Below are positions 9,715 through 23,400 of a DNA stretch of 64,000 nt, in pieces. Source of the DNA: Eutreptiella sp. 'Long Island Sound 2002' (Eukaryota > Euglenozoa > Euglenophyceae > Eutreptiales > Eutreptiaceae); contig OZ038387.1 in assembly GCA_964036045.1 (NCBI GenBank), positions 14,384,420-14,448,419 on the forward strand, given 5' to 3'. Within the stretch, counting starts at the first letter, position 1. Each line of letters begins with the position of its first letter. A model generated the notes under the pieces. It saw nothing but the letters and a program-made list of their open reading frames with translations, made no database searches and was not told the DNA's origin. Made by a program: the position numbers and the translations under genes.

Positions 9715-12700
9715 CATTTTTCTCGGATTCCTAATGTTTTCCTCGGGTTCCTAGAGCTTTTCTCGGGTTCCTAGAAATTTCCTCGGGCCCCTAGATGTTT
9801 TCTCGGGTTGCTAGAGTTTCCCTCGGGTTCCTAGAGTTTTCCTCCGGTTGCTAGAGTTTTCCTCGGCGGGCTACATTTTTCCTCAGGTTCGTAGAGTTTT
9901 CCTCGGGTTCCTAGAGTATTCCTCGGGTTCCTAACATTTTACTCGGGTTTGTAGACTTTTTCTTGGGTTCCTAGAGTTTTCCTCCAGTTCCTGGAGTTTT
10001 TCTCGGGTTACTAGAGTTTTCCTCGGGTTCCTACAGTTTTTCCGGGGTTCCTACAGTTTTCCCGGGGTTCCTAGAGTTTTCCTCGGGTTCCTAGAGTATT
10101 CCTCGGGTTCCTAGAGTTTTTCCCGGGTTCCTAGAGTTTTGCTCGGGCTCCCAGAGTTTTTCTCGGGTTCCTAGAATTTTCCTCGGGTTCCTAAAATTTT
10201 CCTCGGGTTCCTAGAGTTTTCCTCGGGTTCCTAGAGCCTTCCTTGGACTCCTAGAGTTTTCCTTGGATTCCTAGGGTTTTTGGGGGGTAGCTGGAGTATT
10301 CCCTGGTTCCTAGAGTTTTCCTCGGGTTTCTAGACTTTTTCTCCAGTTCCTAGAGGTTTCCTCGGGTTCCTAGAGTTTTCCTGGGGTTCTTAGAGTTTTC
10401 CTCTTGTTCCTAGAGTATTCCTCGGGTTCCTAGAGTCTTTCTCGGGTTCCTAGAGTTTTCCTCGGGTTCCTACAGTTTTCCTCTAGTTCCTAGCGTTTCC
10501 CCCGGGTTCCTAGAGTTTTCCTTGCGGTCCTAGAGTTCTACTCCTGTTCCTAGAGTTTTCCTCGGGTTCCTAGAGTTTTCCTTGGGTTCCTAGAGTTTTT
10601 CTCGGGTTGCTAGAGTGTTCCTCAGGTTCCTAGATTTTCCCTCGGGTTCCTTGAATTTGTCTCGGGTTCCTAGAGTTTGCCTCGGGTTCCTAGAGTTTTC
10701 CTCAGGTTCGTAGAATTTTTATTGGGTTCCTAGAGGTGGGAAGCACAGGGAGAGGGACGGGCAGCAGGGCAGGGAAAGAGGCAACGCCTTCCTAGCGTTT
10801 TTCTGGGGTTCCTAGAGTTTTTCTCGGGTTCCTAGAGTTTTCCTCGGGTTCCCAGAATTTTTCTCAGGTTCCCAGAGTTCTCATTCGGTTCCTAGAGTTT
10901 TCCTCGGGTTTCTAGAATTTCTCTTGGGTTCCTAGAGTTTTCCTCGGGTTCCCAGAGTTTTTCTCGGGTTTGTACAGTTTTCCTCGGGGTCCTAGAGTTC
11001 TCCTTGGGTTCCTAGAAATTTCTTGGGGTTCCTAGAGTTTTTCTCGTGTTCCTAGAGTTTTCCTCGGGTTCCTAGAGTTTTTCTCGGGTTTCTCGAGTTT
11101 TCCTCGGGTTCCTCGAGTTTTTCTCGGGTTCCTAGAGTTTTTCTCGGGTTGCTAGAGTTTTCCTCGGGTTCCTCGAGTTTTCCTCGGGTTGCTAGAGTTT
11201 TCCTCGGGTTGCTAGAGTTTTCCTCGGGTTCCTAGAGTTTTCCTCGGGTTCCTAGAGTTTTTCTCGGGTTTCTAGAGTTTTCCTCGGGTTGGTAGATTTT
11301 CCCTCGGGTTCCTAGAGTTTTCCTAGGGTTCTTAGGGTTTTCCTCGGGTTCCTAGAGTCTTTCTCGGGTTCCTAGAGTTTTCCTCGGGTTCCTACAGTTT
11401 TCCTCTAGTTCCTAGCGTTTCCCCCGGGTTCCTAGAGTTTTCCTTGCGGTCCTAGAGTTTTCCCCGGGTTCCTAGAGTTTTCCTCGGGTTCCTAGAGTTT
11501 TCCTTGGGTTCCTAGAGTTTTTCTCTGGTTGCTAGAGTGTTCCTCGGGTTCCTAGATTTTCCCTCGGGTTCCTTGAATTTGTCTCGGGTTCCTAGAGTTT
11601 GCCTCGGGTTCCTAGAGTTTTCCTCAGGTTCGTAGAGTTTTTATCGGGTTCCTAGAGGTGGGAAGCACAGGGAGAGGGACGGGCAGCAGGGCAGGGAAAG
11701 AGGCAACGCCTTCCTAGCGTTTTTCTGGGGTTCCTAGAGCTTTTCTCGGGTTCCTAGAGTTTTCCTTGGGTTCCCAGAGTTTTTCTCGGGTGTGTAGAGT
11801 TTTCCTCGGGTTCCTAGAGTTCTCCTTGGGTTTCTAGAGTTTTCCTCGGGTTCCTAGAGTTTTCCTCGGGTTCCTAGAATTCTCCTCGGGTTTGTACAGT
11901 TTTTCTCGGGTTCCTCGAGTTTTCCTCGGGTTCCTCGAGTTTTCCTCGGGTTCCTCGAGTTTTCCTCAGGTTCCTCGAGTTTTTCTCGGGTTGCTAGAGT
12001 TTTCCTCGGGTTCCTCGAGTTTTCCTCGGGTTCCTCGAGTTTTTCTCGGGTTGCTAGAGTTTTCCTCGGGTTCCTAGAGTTTTCCTCGGGTTCCTAGAGT
12101 TTTTCTCGGGTTTGTACAGTTTTCCTCGGGTTGCTAGAGTTTTTCTCGGGTTGCTAGAGTTTTCCTCGGGTTCCTCGAGTTTTTCTCGGGTTCCTCGAGT
12201 TTTCCTCGGGTTCCTAGAGTTTTTCTCGGGTTGCTAGAGTTTTCCTCGGGTTCCTAGAGTTTTCCTCGGGTTCCTAGAGTTTTTCTCGGGTTTGTACAGT
12301 TTTCCTCGGGTTGCTAGAGTTTTTCTCGGGTTGCTAGAGTTTTCCTCGGGTTCCTCGAGTTTTTCTCGGGTTCCTCGAGTTTTCCTCGGGTTCCTAGAGT
12401 TTTCCTCGGGTTCCTAGAGTTTTTCTCGGGTTTGTACAGTTTTCCTCGGGTTGCTAGAGTTTTTCTCGGGTTCCTAGAGTTTTCCTCGGGTTCGTCGAGT
12501 TTTTCTCGGGTTCCTCGAGTTTTTCTCGGGTTCCTCGAGTTTTCCTCGGGTCCCGAGAGTTTTCCTCGGGTTCCTCGAGTTTTCCTCGGGTTCCTAGAGT
12601 TTTTCTCGGGTTGCTAGAGTTTTCCTCGGGTTCCTAGAGTTTTCCTCGGGTTCCTCGAGTTTTTCTCGGGTTGCTAGAGTTTTCCTCGGGTTCCTCGAGT

Positions 12701-13853
12701 TTTCCTCGGGTTCCTCGAGTTTTCCCCGGGTCCCGAGAGTTTTCCTCGGTTTCCTAGAGCTTTCCTCGGGTTCCTAGAGTTTTTCTCGGGTTGCTAGAGT
12801 TTTCCTCGGGTTCCTCGAGTTCTCCTTGGGTTTCTAGAGTTTTCCTCGGGTTCCTAGAGTTTTCCTCGGGTTCCTAGAATTCTCCTCGGGTTTGTACAGT
12901 TTTTCTCGGGTTCCTCGAGTTTTCCTGGTTCCTCGAGTTTTCCTCGGGTTCCTCGAGTTTTCCTCAGGTTCCTCGAGTTTTTCTCGGGTTGCTAAGGTTT
13001 TTCTTCGGGTTCCTCGAGTTTTCCTCGGGTTGCTAGAGTTTTTCTCGGGTTGCTAGAGTTTTCCTCGGGTTCCTAGAGTTTTCCTCGGGTTCCTAGAGTT
13101 TTTCTCGGGTTTGTACAGTTTTCCTCGGGTTGCTAGAGTTTTCCTCGGGTTCCTAGAGTTTTCCTCGGGTTCCTCGAGTTTTTCTCGGGTTCCTCGAGTT
13201 TTCCTCGGGTTCCTAGAGTTTTTCTCGGGTTGCTAGAGTTTTCCTCGGGTTCCTAGAGTTTTCCTCGGGTTCCTAGAGTTTTTCTCGGGTTTGTACAGTT
13301 TTCCTCGGGTTGCTAGAGTTTTTCTCGGGTTGCTAGAGTTTTCCTCGGGTTCCTCGAGTTTTTCTCGGGTTCCTCGAGTTTTCCTCGGGTTCCTAGAGTT
13401 TTCCTCGGGTTCCTAGAGTTTTTCTCGGGTTTGTACAGTTTTCCTCGGGTTGCTAGAGTTTTTCTCGGGTTCCTAGAGTTTTCCTCGGGTTCCTCGAGTT
13501 TTTCTCGGGTTCCTCGAGTTTTTCTCGGGTTCCTCGAGTTTTCCTCGGGTCCCGAGAGTTTTCCTCGGGTTCCTCGAGTTTTCCTCGGGTTCCTAGAGTT
13601 TTTCTCGGGTTGCTAGAGTTTTCCCCGGGTTCCTAGAGTTTTCCTCGGGTTCCTCGAGTTTTTCTCGGGTTGCTAGAGTTTTCCTCGGGTTCCTCGAGTT
13701 TTCCTCGGGTTCCTCGAGTTTTCCCCGGGTCCCGAGAGTTTTCCTCGGTTTCCTAGAGCTTTCCTCGGGTTCCTAGAGTTTTTCTCGGGTTGCTAGAGTT
13801 TTCCTCGGGTTCCTAGACTTTTCCTTGGCTTCCAAGAGTTTTTCTCGGGTTCA
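9715..13853 (+). repeat. 20-bp minisatellite, about 207 units, with higher-order structure
   Basis: The consensus unit is TTTTCCTCGGGTTCCTAGAG. Variants include TTTTT-CTCGGGTTGCTAGAG, a CTCGAG-ending form and a TTTGTACAG-ending form. The array keeps its register for more than 4 kb with few indels. A 50-bp non-repeat spacer (GGGAAGCACAGGGAGAGGGA...) recurs near 9657, 10736 and 11657. A block at about 12432-12617 is repeated without amino-acid change at 13431-13616, 999 bp away. The 61-codon frames inside the array are by-products of the repeat, not genes. Confidence 0.95.
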
Positions 13854-13867
13854 ATCTACAAGCTACA

Positions 13868-14140
13868 ATGGCGGATTCCAAGGATTGTCAATTGGGTGGC
13901 AACAAGTCTCATGTGGCCCCTGGACTTGTGGATGGAAGTGGTGTTTGCACCGATGAATGGCTATCCCTCCCGGACACTGTCCATGGTCAATTGCGGCTGC
14001 GAGGAGGGCTGAGAGTCGGTGTCGATTGGGGCCGGTGTCTGGAAAGCAGGCTGGAAGGGGGCAGAAGTTTTCCTACTGATAATTGTTGGAAAACTATAGT
14101 AAAAAAAGGGGTACACCAGATTTGTCCAAATCGTGTGTAA
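13868..14140 (+). CDS. Weakly supported short ORF beside the minisatellite
   Basis: A 90-codon ATG frame begins 15 bp after the array and is not repetitive. I do not recognise it, it has no clear splice partner, and it may be chance. Confidence 0.2.
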   Translation: MADSKDCQLGGNKSHVAPGLVDGSGVCTDEWLSLPDTVHGQLRLRGGLRVGVDWGRCLESRLEGGRSFPTDNCWKTIVKKGVHQICPNRV

Positions 14141-14465
14141 AGTCACCCTTTTCAGCAATATCAGACTTCATGTGATGGTTTGGTGGGAGACCATTGACGG
14201 CCAAAGTCTGGGAAACAGGCTCATACGGGTCACCCTCTCTGGAGGCAGCCCGCACGTGTGCGTTGAAATGCCACACAAGGTGAAGGATGCGTTTTACCTT
14301 AGGCAAATTTAAGTGGGCTTGCCCATGATTACCCCCGGCAGGCAGTTGGGGTGAAGTAGGCCCACCAGATCGCCAACCGTTTTCATACTCAGTCCCCCGT
14401 CTTCCTGCTTCTGAAGGAGCCATGGAAGTGTTGTAGCGATCAAGGGCCCGGGCTGCCTGTGAGGG

Positions 14466-17400
14466 ATGAACCAGAGCACTCTGGTGGAGATATCCGTCCT
14501 CGAGGCCAAATGCGAGGAGCTGATGATGCGCATGGATGCACGCGCCACTGCAATCAGTCGTACAGGTGTTGCATCCGAGGGCCGCTGTGTCTGGGGGCTC
14601 GTGGGAGGGGGGGTCTGGCCAAAGACCCCAATTGGGCCCCCTATGGGGCCCCACCGGCTTTGTTGTTGGATTTCCTGGAACAAATAGGACCTTGGCTGGA
14701 AGTGCCTAGGCGGGGGCATATGGTATCTGTGATGGACCATCCTGGTGCCAATGGTTTACTCCCTTGTAAAATCCTTTTTTTCATCCCAATCCCACCACTG
14801 GCCCACAGCATTGAGGACTAAGCCATGTGCAGGCTTTTATGGGTTGGCTGAAAAATGGTGATTTTTGGGTGACTTTCGATGCCTGCCGTGCTGGGCCGCA
14901 TTGGGCCAGGCATGGGTCATAATTTGGTGACAATGGAAGTCGTTTAAACTCAGGCATGTACCACAAATCCGCCCCCCGCAGTGGTGCTCGGTGGCCCCCT
15001 AACGGTAACTAATAGCTGCTAGGTGACCTAAGGTGAGGGGGTATTGTACGGTGCACGTGCAATTCACGCACAGTGCATGTATTGGGGTTATTTCATGGGC
15101 CTACCCACCTAGTTTACAGGGCATTGCACGTACTGCACTGTTTTCCCTGATCATATCAACCGTGTCCCTTTTATGGCTTTTTGCAGGCATCACTGTCACT
15201 TGCACTCAATGGTAATACAGTGCCTGGCAGTGTCATCTCCCCATCTGAATGTTGGCAGTACATGAACACTGAGTACGACGCCGAAGGTCACTGTGTGTCT
15301 CACCCCATCGCACATGCTCATCAAGTCAAAGTTTGCGCGCTAAGTCCGTCCCGCTCCCAAGCTAGACACAGACCTTGAGGAACCTCAAGACCCCGATGTG
15401 GAAGAAATCCTGGTTGATCAAACAGTTTTCAAGAATGAACATCAAGCATCCAGGAGCCTCCAAGCATTTTCAACAAACACCCAGGAACTTGTAAACGGTG
15501 ACAACAAGCAGCCTAGAGGCCTCCAGGGTTCACCATTTTTAGGGGTTCTAAGGATTGACCATTTCCGTCTCTTCCAACATGTTACGCGGTGCGCGCACGG
15601 TGCCCGCCTGATGCATGTTCGGGGTGCAGGAACCACGGGGGGGGTGGCCGGGCCCGGTCCTTGTATGCGACACCCCCCCCCCCGGCCCCCCTGGGTTTTG
15701 AGAGATAGTGGTGTAGGCGCCAACGGCGCCGAAGTTTTTTTGTGCATGCTTCCCTTTCATCAAACCATCCATGTTTTGAGCGCCAGATTAGCAAGACGAG
15801 GCGCTAAACAAATGTCGTTTGTTGCGAAGTGAAAATCACCACAACCAGGACCGGTTGTAGTCGCCCCCCCGTGGCAGGAACTAACTCCTTGGGCCAAGCT
15901 TGCCGATCATTTGGTGACAATGGGAGTGCATGGATATCCAAGGGGAGTTCTGTAGCACCAAATGTGCAGACATATTGGGTTCCGGGGGGGGGCTGTGGAA
16001 GGGCTATGTTAGGGTCATATCAGCCCATTTGTATGGAAGGATCGGCAAGACACTAGGACCACTTCATGGTGCATTGTTAGCGGCCGCTGAGGAGCGCTGT
16101 GCACAGTGATCTGTCCACACGTTCACGCCGCCGCATCGCTTGGCAGGCACTGCTCAACAGGCGGCAGACGCAAACGACTGGAAGAAGGCAGAGCACGATG
16201 CCCTCGAGGACTGGAAGGCGGCCGAGTCCTTAGTTCTGAAGGAGTGGCGCGAGCGAGAGACCCTCGACCTGAGTGAGTGGAAGGTGTGCCCCCTGTCGCT
16301 GTGACTGCCCGTGCGACGGCGCCATTTCGTCCTCCACCCACGACACGACGGCTTGCTCCCCCGCGCCAATCATTTTGGCCCCATCCTGGTCCTCTCTCGG
16401 ATGCATGTGCGCCTCGTTCTCCCTCGTTTGGCAGCACCGGCTCTCTTGCCTCTTGCGGAGGCTGACACTACTCCCCAGTGCACCTCCGGCATGCCACAAT
16501 GTACACAGTCCTCAATGCCGGCGCTGTGGGAGGGCGCCTTGGTAGACTCGTGCTTTGCCTTGGGCTCGGCCATGAGGTGGATATCCTGAGGCGGTCTGAG
16601 GTTAGAGCATCATCATAAAGGCGCATCCTGGCGTTTGAGCTGCACTGTACTCCACTTGAATGGAGAAAAGAGGAGGGGTCGTATCGCTGCGCATGCCAAA
16701 CTGCGGTGAACACTGGGCACTAAGAAGGCATAATGCACAGGGCTTTTGTTGGGTGGGGTGGCCCTTGCATGGTTTGGGTTGGGGGAGGCCTCGCTTTGGC
16801 CACAGGCCTTTTTGTGGGTGTTGGTGGTGCTGTGAAATGACCAAGACAAGACAGGGGCCAAATCACGTGTTCCGAATGCTCATCCGGGAGGATTGGAGGC
16901 CCAACGGTGCGAACGAGATGGGCGGCCGCCGCGGTCGACAGCAGCGCGCCTGTGCCCCCGGTGGTCACACTTCCGATCGCCTCCTTCTGCGCAGGAGCGG
17001 GAGGTGCTGGCGAGCGCCTGGAGCCGCATCTCCATTGAAATGGCCAAACTCGCACAGAAGGACAAACGGACGCTGTTGGAGGTCGAGATCGAGAGCATGG
17101 TCTGTGCCAATGCCCATATCCGCTGCCCTCTGCCCCCCCACAGGCCCCACCCCCGAGCACAGCCAAGCGCGTTCCCCCAGACGTGCTAACCAGCAACCCT
17201 CCCTTACCTTTGGTGGCCCCCCAGCCCTCACGAGCTGCGGTGAGCGTGATGACCTCCGGCACGCCTCACCAGTCCTAAGACCCACAAAGCGGGTCCGGTC
17301 ATGTGGTCTGGCGGCTCGGCTCCACCTCGTGCATCATGTCTTGAACGGTGCACCCCCCACGCCCTCACACACACGCACAGTTTTTTTTCACTGTTCTCGC

Positions 17401-20400
17401 CGAGTTGCCTGTGCTACACAATGAAGATCCCACCCCCCGCCCCCACGCCCTTACCCGCCCACACCTGCAGCACGCCAGGGCGACAAAGGGAGGCGGCTCC
17501 GGCCCATGCCCGTCGCGCGCAGTCGAGCTTCGCCGGGCAACGAGGCCATGCGCGGGCGGGGGAGAGCGCAGAGCCTCGCTCGGCCGGGGGGTTCTGCCTC
17601 TACTATGTCCGGGAGGGGAGGGCTGGGCATAGCCCCAGGCCTGGGCTGGAACTTTCTTTGGCACGGGTGGTGCCCCCCCTCCAACACCCCCTTTAAGCAC
17701 AGCCCTGCATACCTCTCTGTGATGGGCCGGACCAGCCAGCAATGAGCCAGATGGCCTTTTCTGCAGTGGACCCCCCCTCTCCCCCAGAGCGGCACCCTTT
17801 TTGACCATCGCAGTTTCTCCCTCCTCACCACGATCCTGTCGCGTTACCTGCCCGTGCCCGTGCAAGGCTGCCGGAGGAGCACCGCTCCCCCCGTACGAGC
17901 GCGCGGCTCCGTTCCGCGAAGTGCCGCGGCGGACGCCGCCGGGGGGGCATGCTCCAGCGCTGGGCCCGCCGCACCGCTTGGGCGCCCAAGTGCGGCCGCG
18001 CGCGACGACGCAGCGCGGCGTCCCGCACGGCGCGCGGGGGCAAAAGGCACCGGCTGGAGCCGGGGGGCCGTCGGGTACAGTGGCACTGGTGCCGTCGGCC
18101 GGCCGCAGTCGCTAGCCAACAGACTGGCCCCCGGCGGTGAGTCCGCTGCTGGACTTTGGGTCGGCGCAGCCAACGCCGCCGGCCCCGAGGCAACACTGCG
18201 CGCCCCGGACCGGCGGGGGACGCCCGCCGCGCTCCCCCCGGAGGCGGGGTCCAGGGACGGTGCGCTGCAGCCGAGGGGCTTGTGCGTCACTCAAGGGGGA
18301 GCGTCCCAGCCCTTGCGCTCGTGCATGCCCCCACAAAGGGGCTTGAGGACCAGGGACTCCCCTCGCCCGCAGGGAATTGGTGGGCTTCGGCTTCCTAAAC
18401 CTGCGGCGGGGGGGGGGGGCTCCCTGTGCGGCTCTTTCTCCACCGTATTGCACACCCTCACGGCGACACGCCGGCAATGGACTCCCCCTCAGACCCTTTT
18501 ACACGTGTCGGGGCCGGGCAGGACCAGGCGGCAGGGCAGGGCAGCAGGGCGCCTGGGCCGGGCGCTGAGCCATGTGGGCCTTCCCCGGACCTACAGCCCT
18601 CTGCTGCAGCCGGGCTGACAGCCCCCGTCCCTCCCTCCCCTGACAGCCCTCCAAGGCACATGGGGTGGCTCGTGTGCCGTGCGTGTCTCCCCTCCCATCC
18701 CCTTTCACAGCAGCGTCCAGGACCATGATGGGCCAGTGCCTTCCTGGATACGGGCACGGGACACTCAGCTGACCTGCGTCCCTCTCATGTGCCATGCCGC
18801 TACGGGCACGCGCGATGGGGGGGGGGGGCGGTGTGGAGAGGATGGGAGGGTTTCGTGACTAACATCCCCCACTCTAACGAGCCCCTCGCACAAGCGGCTT
18901 GGACACTTAAAGGCACGATGCCGGGCGGCGGCCCCGAGGCGTGCCCGCGACCCCGCCCCCCCCCCCCCTCGAGCGCGCGAGGGCCATGGCGTTCCGGGGT
19001 GCGCCAAGCACAGCACAGGGGGGGTAAGGCATTGCTGCGCGCACCACTACGCGGGCCATGAGGTGTGCCGTCCCCGGGAGGCAACTCGCTAGGCATGGGC
19101 TTCGTCGTGCGGCTGTCGTAGGAGGCCCTCCCTGGGGAAGGGGGAGCGGAGGCGTCGTCCCGGCCCGTGGGCCCGGCATGGACGCGCTTCTCAGGACCCC
19201 AGGTGATCCCGCGGACCGGGTCCTTCTGACGCGCCGTGAAGCACAGGGGGGCGGGGGCTGGGCTAGAGCAGGTGACCCTCCCAGAGCACACACACGCAGA
19301 CGCACGCACGCACGCACGCACGCCAACGCACGCACGCACAAGCGCACACTATTTGTCCATCGTTTTGAACTTCTGCAGGAAATGCACTGCAGTGCACTCA
19401 TTGAGCGCGTGGACACTCGCGCTCATGGTCTATTGTATGCGCTCCGACCAGATCAGACCCGCCAAATGGAAGATTTCGAGGCTCACACGAAGCAGCAAAA
19501 GGGTGTGTCATCCGCTGTGTGCCGTGAATATCTCTCGGCCTCGTTGCTGATTGTGCCAACTCGGTGGGTTTTCAGGGGTTGGTGCCATTGTTGCCTCATT
19601 TCTGCCAAGTGAGTGTTCCGGAGGTGGGGATCTGTGGGGTATATTCGGAAAGCCCTTGAAAAGGGGTATTTGGAACACCCTGGATCTGGGTCTGCATGCT
19701 GTGCTGACGATATGTTTGAGAATTTCGTCCATTTTGGATGATGCTTGCTGCCTCTTTCTGTCAACAGGCAGCTACCATGTCCGCATACAAATTCGCTGTT
19801 GCTTCCCCCGATGCACCACAAAAGCCTCTGGTGCGTAAAAGGGCTCGCTCTGGGGGTGTGGAGTGGGTGTAGGTGACTCGGCACCGGCCTGGCAGCCAGG
19901 CAAAAAAGCCCCATGCAGCCGGTTCACAGCAACCTGCATGCACCCACAAGGAACACCAGATTTTGACCACTGCAGAGGCCGCTTCTTTTGCAAGTCAGAA
20001 TTGGGATCATAACAATGCATCCCACGAAGGCTTCACAACAGGAGTTTCTGGCCACATGCATTGACATTGATTTAGAGAGAAACGTCAAGCATGCACAGTG
20101 GCACAAGTACACTAGAAAGAGGGGCCATCAAACAACTTATTTTGTCCCTTCCGGGGCGCGTCGACAAATCTGCAAAACCCAATTTCTCCACTACTTCAAA
20201 ATATCACGCATAGTGTTGCAGTCCGTGGCCAAGGTCAAAGCAGCTGCGGCCATTGCCACCCCTTTGAGTCCCATGAAACGGCCTTTTTGCACAGATTCCA
20301 AAAAATATGCACATACTCCCCCCCCAAAAAAGGAACGATATTTCGCGCATTGGACGGAAAGTTCAGAAAACCTAGGAAAAATGCCAAAACCCACCGAGTT

Positions 20401-23400
20401 GGCACCAAACCAATGAGGCCGAGAGATATGTGGCGTGTGACTTGGGCATGTGCAATGGGACAATGTGTTCGAGCATGCGCCCAGTAGTGCCCACGCCCTT
20501 ATGAACAGTACCCTGATACCCTGGCCCCTTAAAACCTGCGTTAAGTGAGGTCCCCTCTCAGACGTCATGTGCATCCTTTTGCAGGTCACTCGCGTCAGGT
20601 GGAGCTGTGGCTGGAAATCCGGCGGCTGGAGGAGCTGGCCAAGCGGCAGCAGGTGTCACAGTCAGACCGACAGTTTGCAGGGTATGGGGTGGCTCAGTGT
20701 GCGCCGTGCAGGCTGCACCCCATGGGCAATGTTCCCAGTGCTGTGGTGCTGCAGTGCATTTCCTACCCTACACCACATGGCATCACAAAAATGCCTTGCA
20801 CAGACCCATTGTGGCACCCAAAACGGGGCCGCGAAACTCATTCAACAACTCATTTTCGACTCTGGGAACCCACTCTCCTCACGACAGTCGCCAAATGTGT
20901 TACATGTGCACAGGGCAGTGCGCACGGTGCACACGGTGCACGGTACAAATTGCAACGTTGTTGGGATGCAAATGGCCAAGGCGTCAAAGCTGGCAAAGAT
21001 GATTTCTCGCACCCATTTTCTGCTCCTGAAGCCTTGTGCTGGCATGTGCGACCACACCACTGGGCCAGTGGGTTCTTTAAATCTGTACACACTGCCCCAG
21101 AAGCCTGCTAAAATCTGCACTCTCATGCATGAAGGGACTAGGGGCAGTCAGTGGCGCTGGAAAGGAAGGTTGAAGAGCAAAACACGAGTTGTATAAGCCA
21201 TTTCCGGTCTGCCATTTTGGGTCTCCAACATGACCTCTAAGCGTGTCAGCTTGCCAAACAACAGCTTGCCAAAAGATGAGACTGCTCCTTTGTCGTTACG
21301 TTGGATGCATTTGGCAATCACAGTAGACATCCCACACCCTCAGACAGGCGCAACTGGCATTTGCTGCACCTGTATATTGGCCACTGTCTGGGCAACCATG
21401 GCCCACTTCTGTATTTTTGAGCCACTTTTTTCGCGTCTGCTTGCTGCCACCAGAAGCCTCTGGTGCATTTTGCTGGTAACACCACTTTGGTGACCGGGAC
21501 CCCAAACTGGTCGATCAGTGCGACAGGTGTACCATAATCTTAGCCATGGGTACTCGGCGAACTGGTCAGCGATCAAGATGTTTGTTGCTGTTGTCGACCA
21601 AGTTGCTGGGAGTACCGGCTATTTCAGCACTCACAAGATGTGAGCAAGTTTTCCCGGGCGCTTCTAAGTCGCTCGATGACAGCCATGGGTTGTAGAGAGT
21701 TGGGCTACATTTGCCTGTATGATGACCCCGCTCCGTGGGGTCCCAAGGCACTCACTTCACCACGCCACAATGCGTAGCAAACCTCAGTGTCACCCGACTT
21801 AACGGGTCTGCAACCTTTCCTTGAAATTGCCGGCAGAGTGAAGGGCATCTACAATGTCGCTCAGGAGCAATTTCTTGTGGTTGACTGTGCTGTTTTCACC
21901 GGATACGGCCGAGGGCCGCTTACCTCTGTCGCAGGTGGAGCGCATGCTGCAGAAGGGGGACCTGATTGTTGAGCTTGACGAGACCGCGCAGAAAGAACGA
22001 GAGGCCAAAGAGCAGCAGGAGGCGCAGGAACAGGCGGAACGCGAGAACCAGCAGAAAGAGGCGCGCGCGCGGCGAGCCAAAGAGAAAGAGAGGAAGAAGT
22101 TCACTGCCGGGATGCTCACGTTTCTGGCCTCAAGTGGCAAGAAGGCCGGGTCACGGCCGGGAACTGCGGGCTCCGTCGCTCCTGCAAAGGAGGCGCAGGG
22201 GCCCATGCAGCTGTCGTCCGCGCACCTCCTGTCCGACTGCATTCATAAAGGGAGGGTGTCGTTGGAAGTCCGCATCGCGCTGCTGGGGGTATGGCTGTTG
22301 GGGAGGAGACGGAGGGCAGGGCAGGGCATGGTCAGGACGCTACAGGGTTGGGAGGCGCCGGCACAGGGAAGGGGCCGGGTACGGTGTAGGTTTTGGTCGA
22401 GGGCAGCAGTCCGCTATTGGCATGCCTCAGACCTTTGCCCCATCGACCGGCCACTGACGCAGAACGGCACGCGCGCACGTATGCCCTTCACACACGCACA
22501 CATCCCCGGCATTCCACCGACAGGCCAACAACTACTACCCCTCAACTGCACCAACTCTCAGGGGCATCAGCACAGAGCAGCAGCATTGCACATGCCACAC
22601 ACGCGACAGAGGGTACAGAGGGCTCGCCGACTGTCCGGCCTGACAGTCGCTTGTCCGCCGAGCCGGTCTGTCCGCCGAAGACCACGTCCGGTTTAATCCG
22701 GTGAGCTCGCCACAGATGGTCCCCAGCGCCTCGGCCCGATGGACATGGGGTGGGCCAAGCAGACCCCACCCCTGGCACGCACCCGGGGCCCTCGCTTCCA
22801 GAGGCAGCGCTGCTCTGCACACCCCCTACGCATGAGCTTGCGTGGCGCACCGCCGTGTCCTCGCGGCTTCGCAGGCGTTTCGGTTTCTGAACGAATTCGA
22901 TTTGGCGCGCAGCTGTACCTTAGCGTCGCGGGAGTTCTATCAAATGCTCGCGGACGACCGCCTCATCAACGACCGCCGCCGCGACACTCTTCAGACTCTC
23001 GAAGGTTTGGCTGTTGTGGCGGGGGGCCCGCGTCCGAAGGTGCGGGGCCGCCGGAACGTCCTCTCGGGGCCCGCAATGGTCTGCGTCGCGGATCGAGGGC
23101 CCATTTTTGGTGGGAAGTGCTGCTGTTCGGGGGCCGTTGTGCGGCGACCCCCGGCGATTGAGGATGTGTCCGATGCGAAAACGCCAGACGCAAAGATTTA
23201 CCGAAGCCACCGCACCCCATGCCCCGCGCTCACGCACGCACAGCTCTGTCCTTCCTCTAAGCACAACGACCCCGTGTGACCCCTTTTTTTGTGGTGCAGC
23301 AGTCACACGAATGCGAGCCCAGGGTCCGTGGAACGACTCTGGAAGAGGGGCCGGGCGCGCATCAAAGACTGCCTTCCGCCCATCGAAGGCCTCGGCTCGA

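Noticed and set aside
12432-12617. 61-residue repetitive proteins in the minisatellite
   Set aside because: Frames are produced by the 60-bp (three-unit) translation period. They have no ATG and no context.
9715-13853. CRISPR array
   Set aside because: The 20-bp units are contiguous, with no unique spacers between repeats, and the context is eukaryotic.
17854-18618. 254-codon Arg/Ala/Pro-rich ORF and a GGCG|GTGAGT donor at 18134
   Set aside because: The exons at 16995-17099 and 19379-19502 join in phase 0 without it. The sequence is low-complexity, though an alternative exon cannot be excluded.
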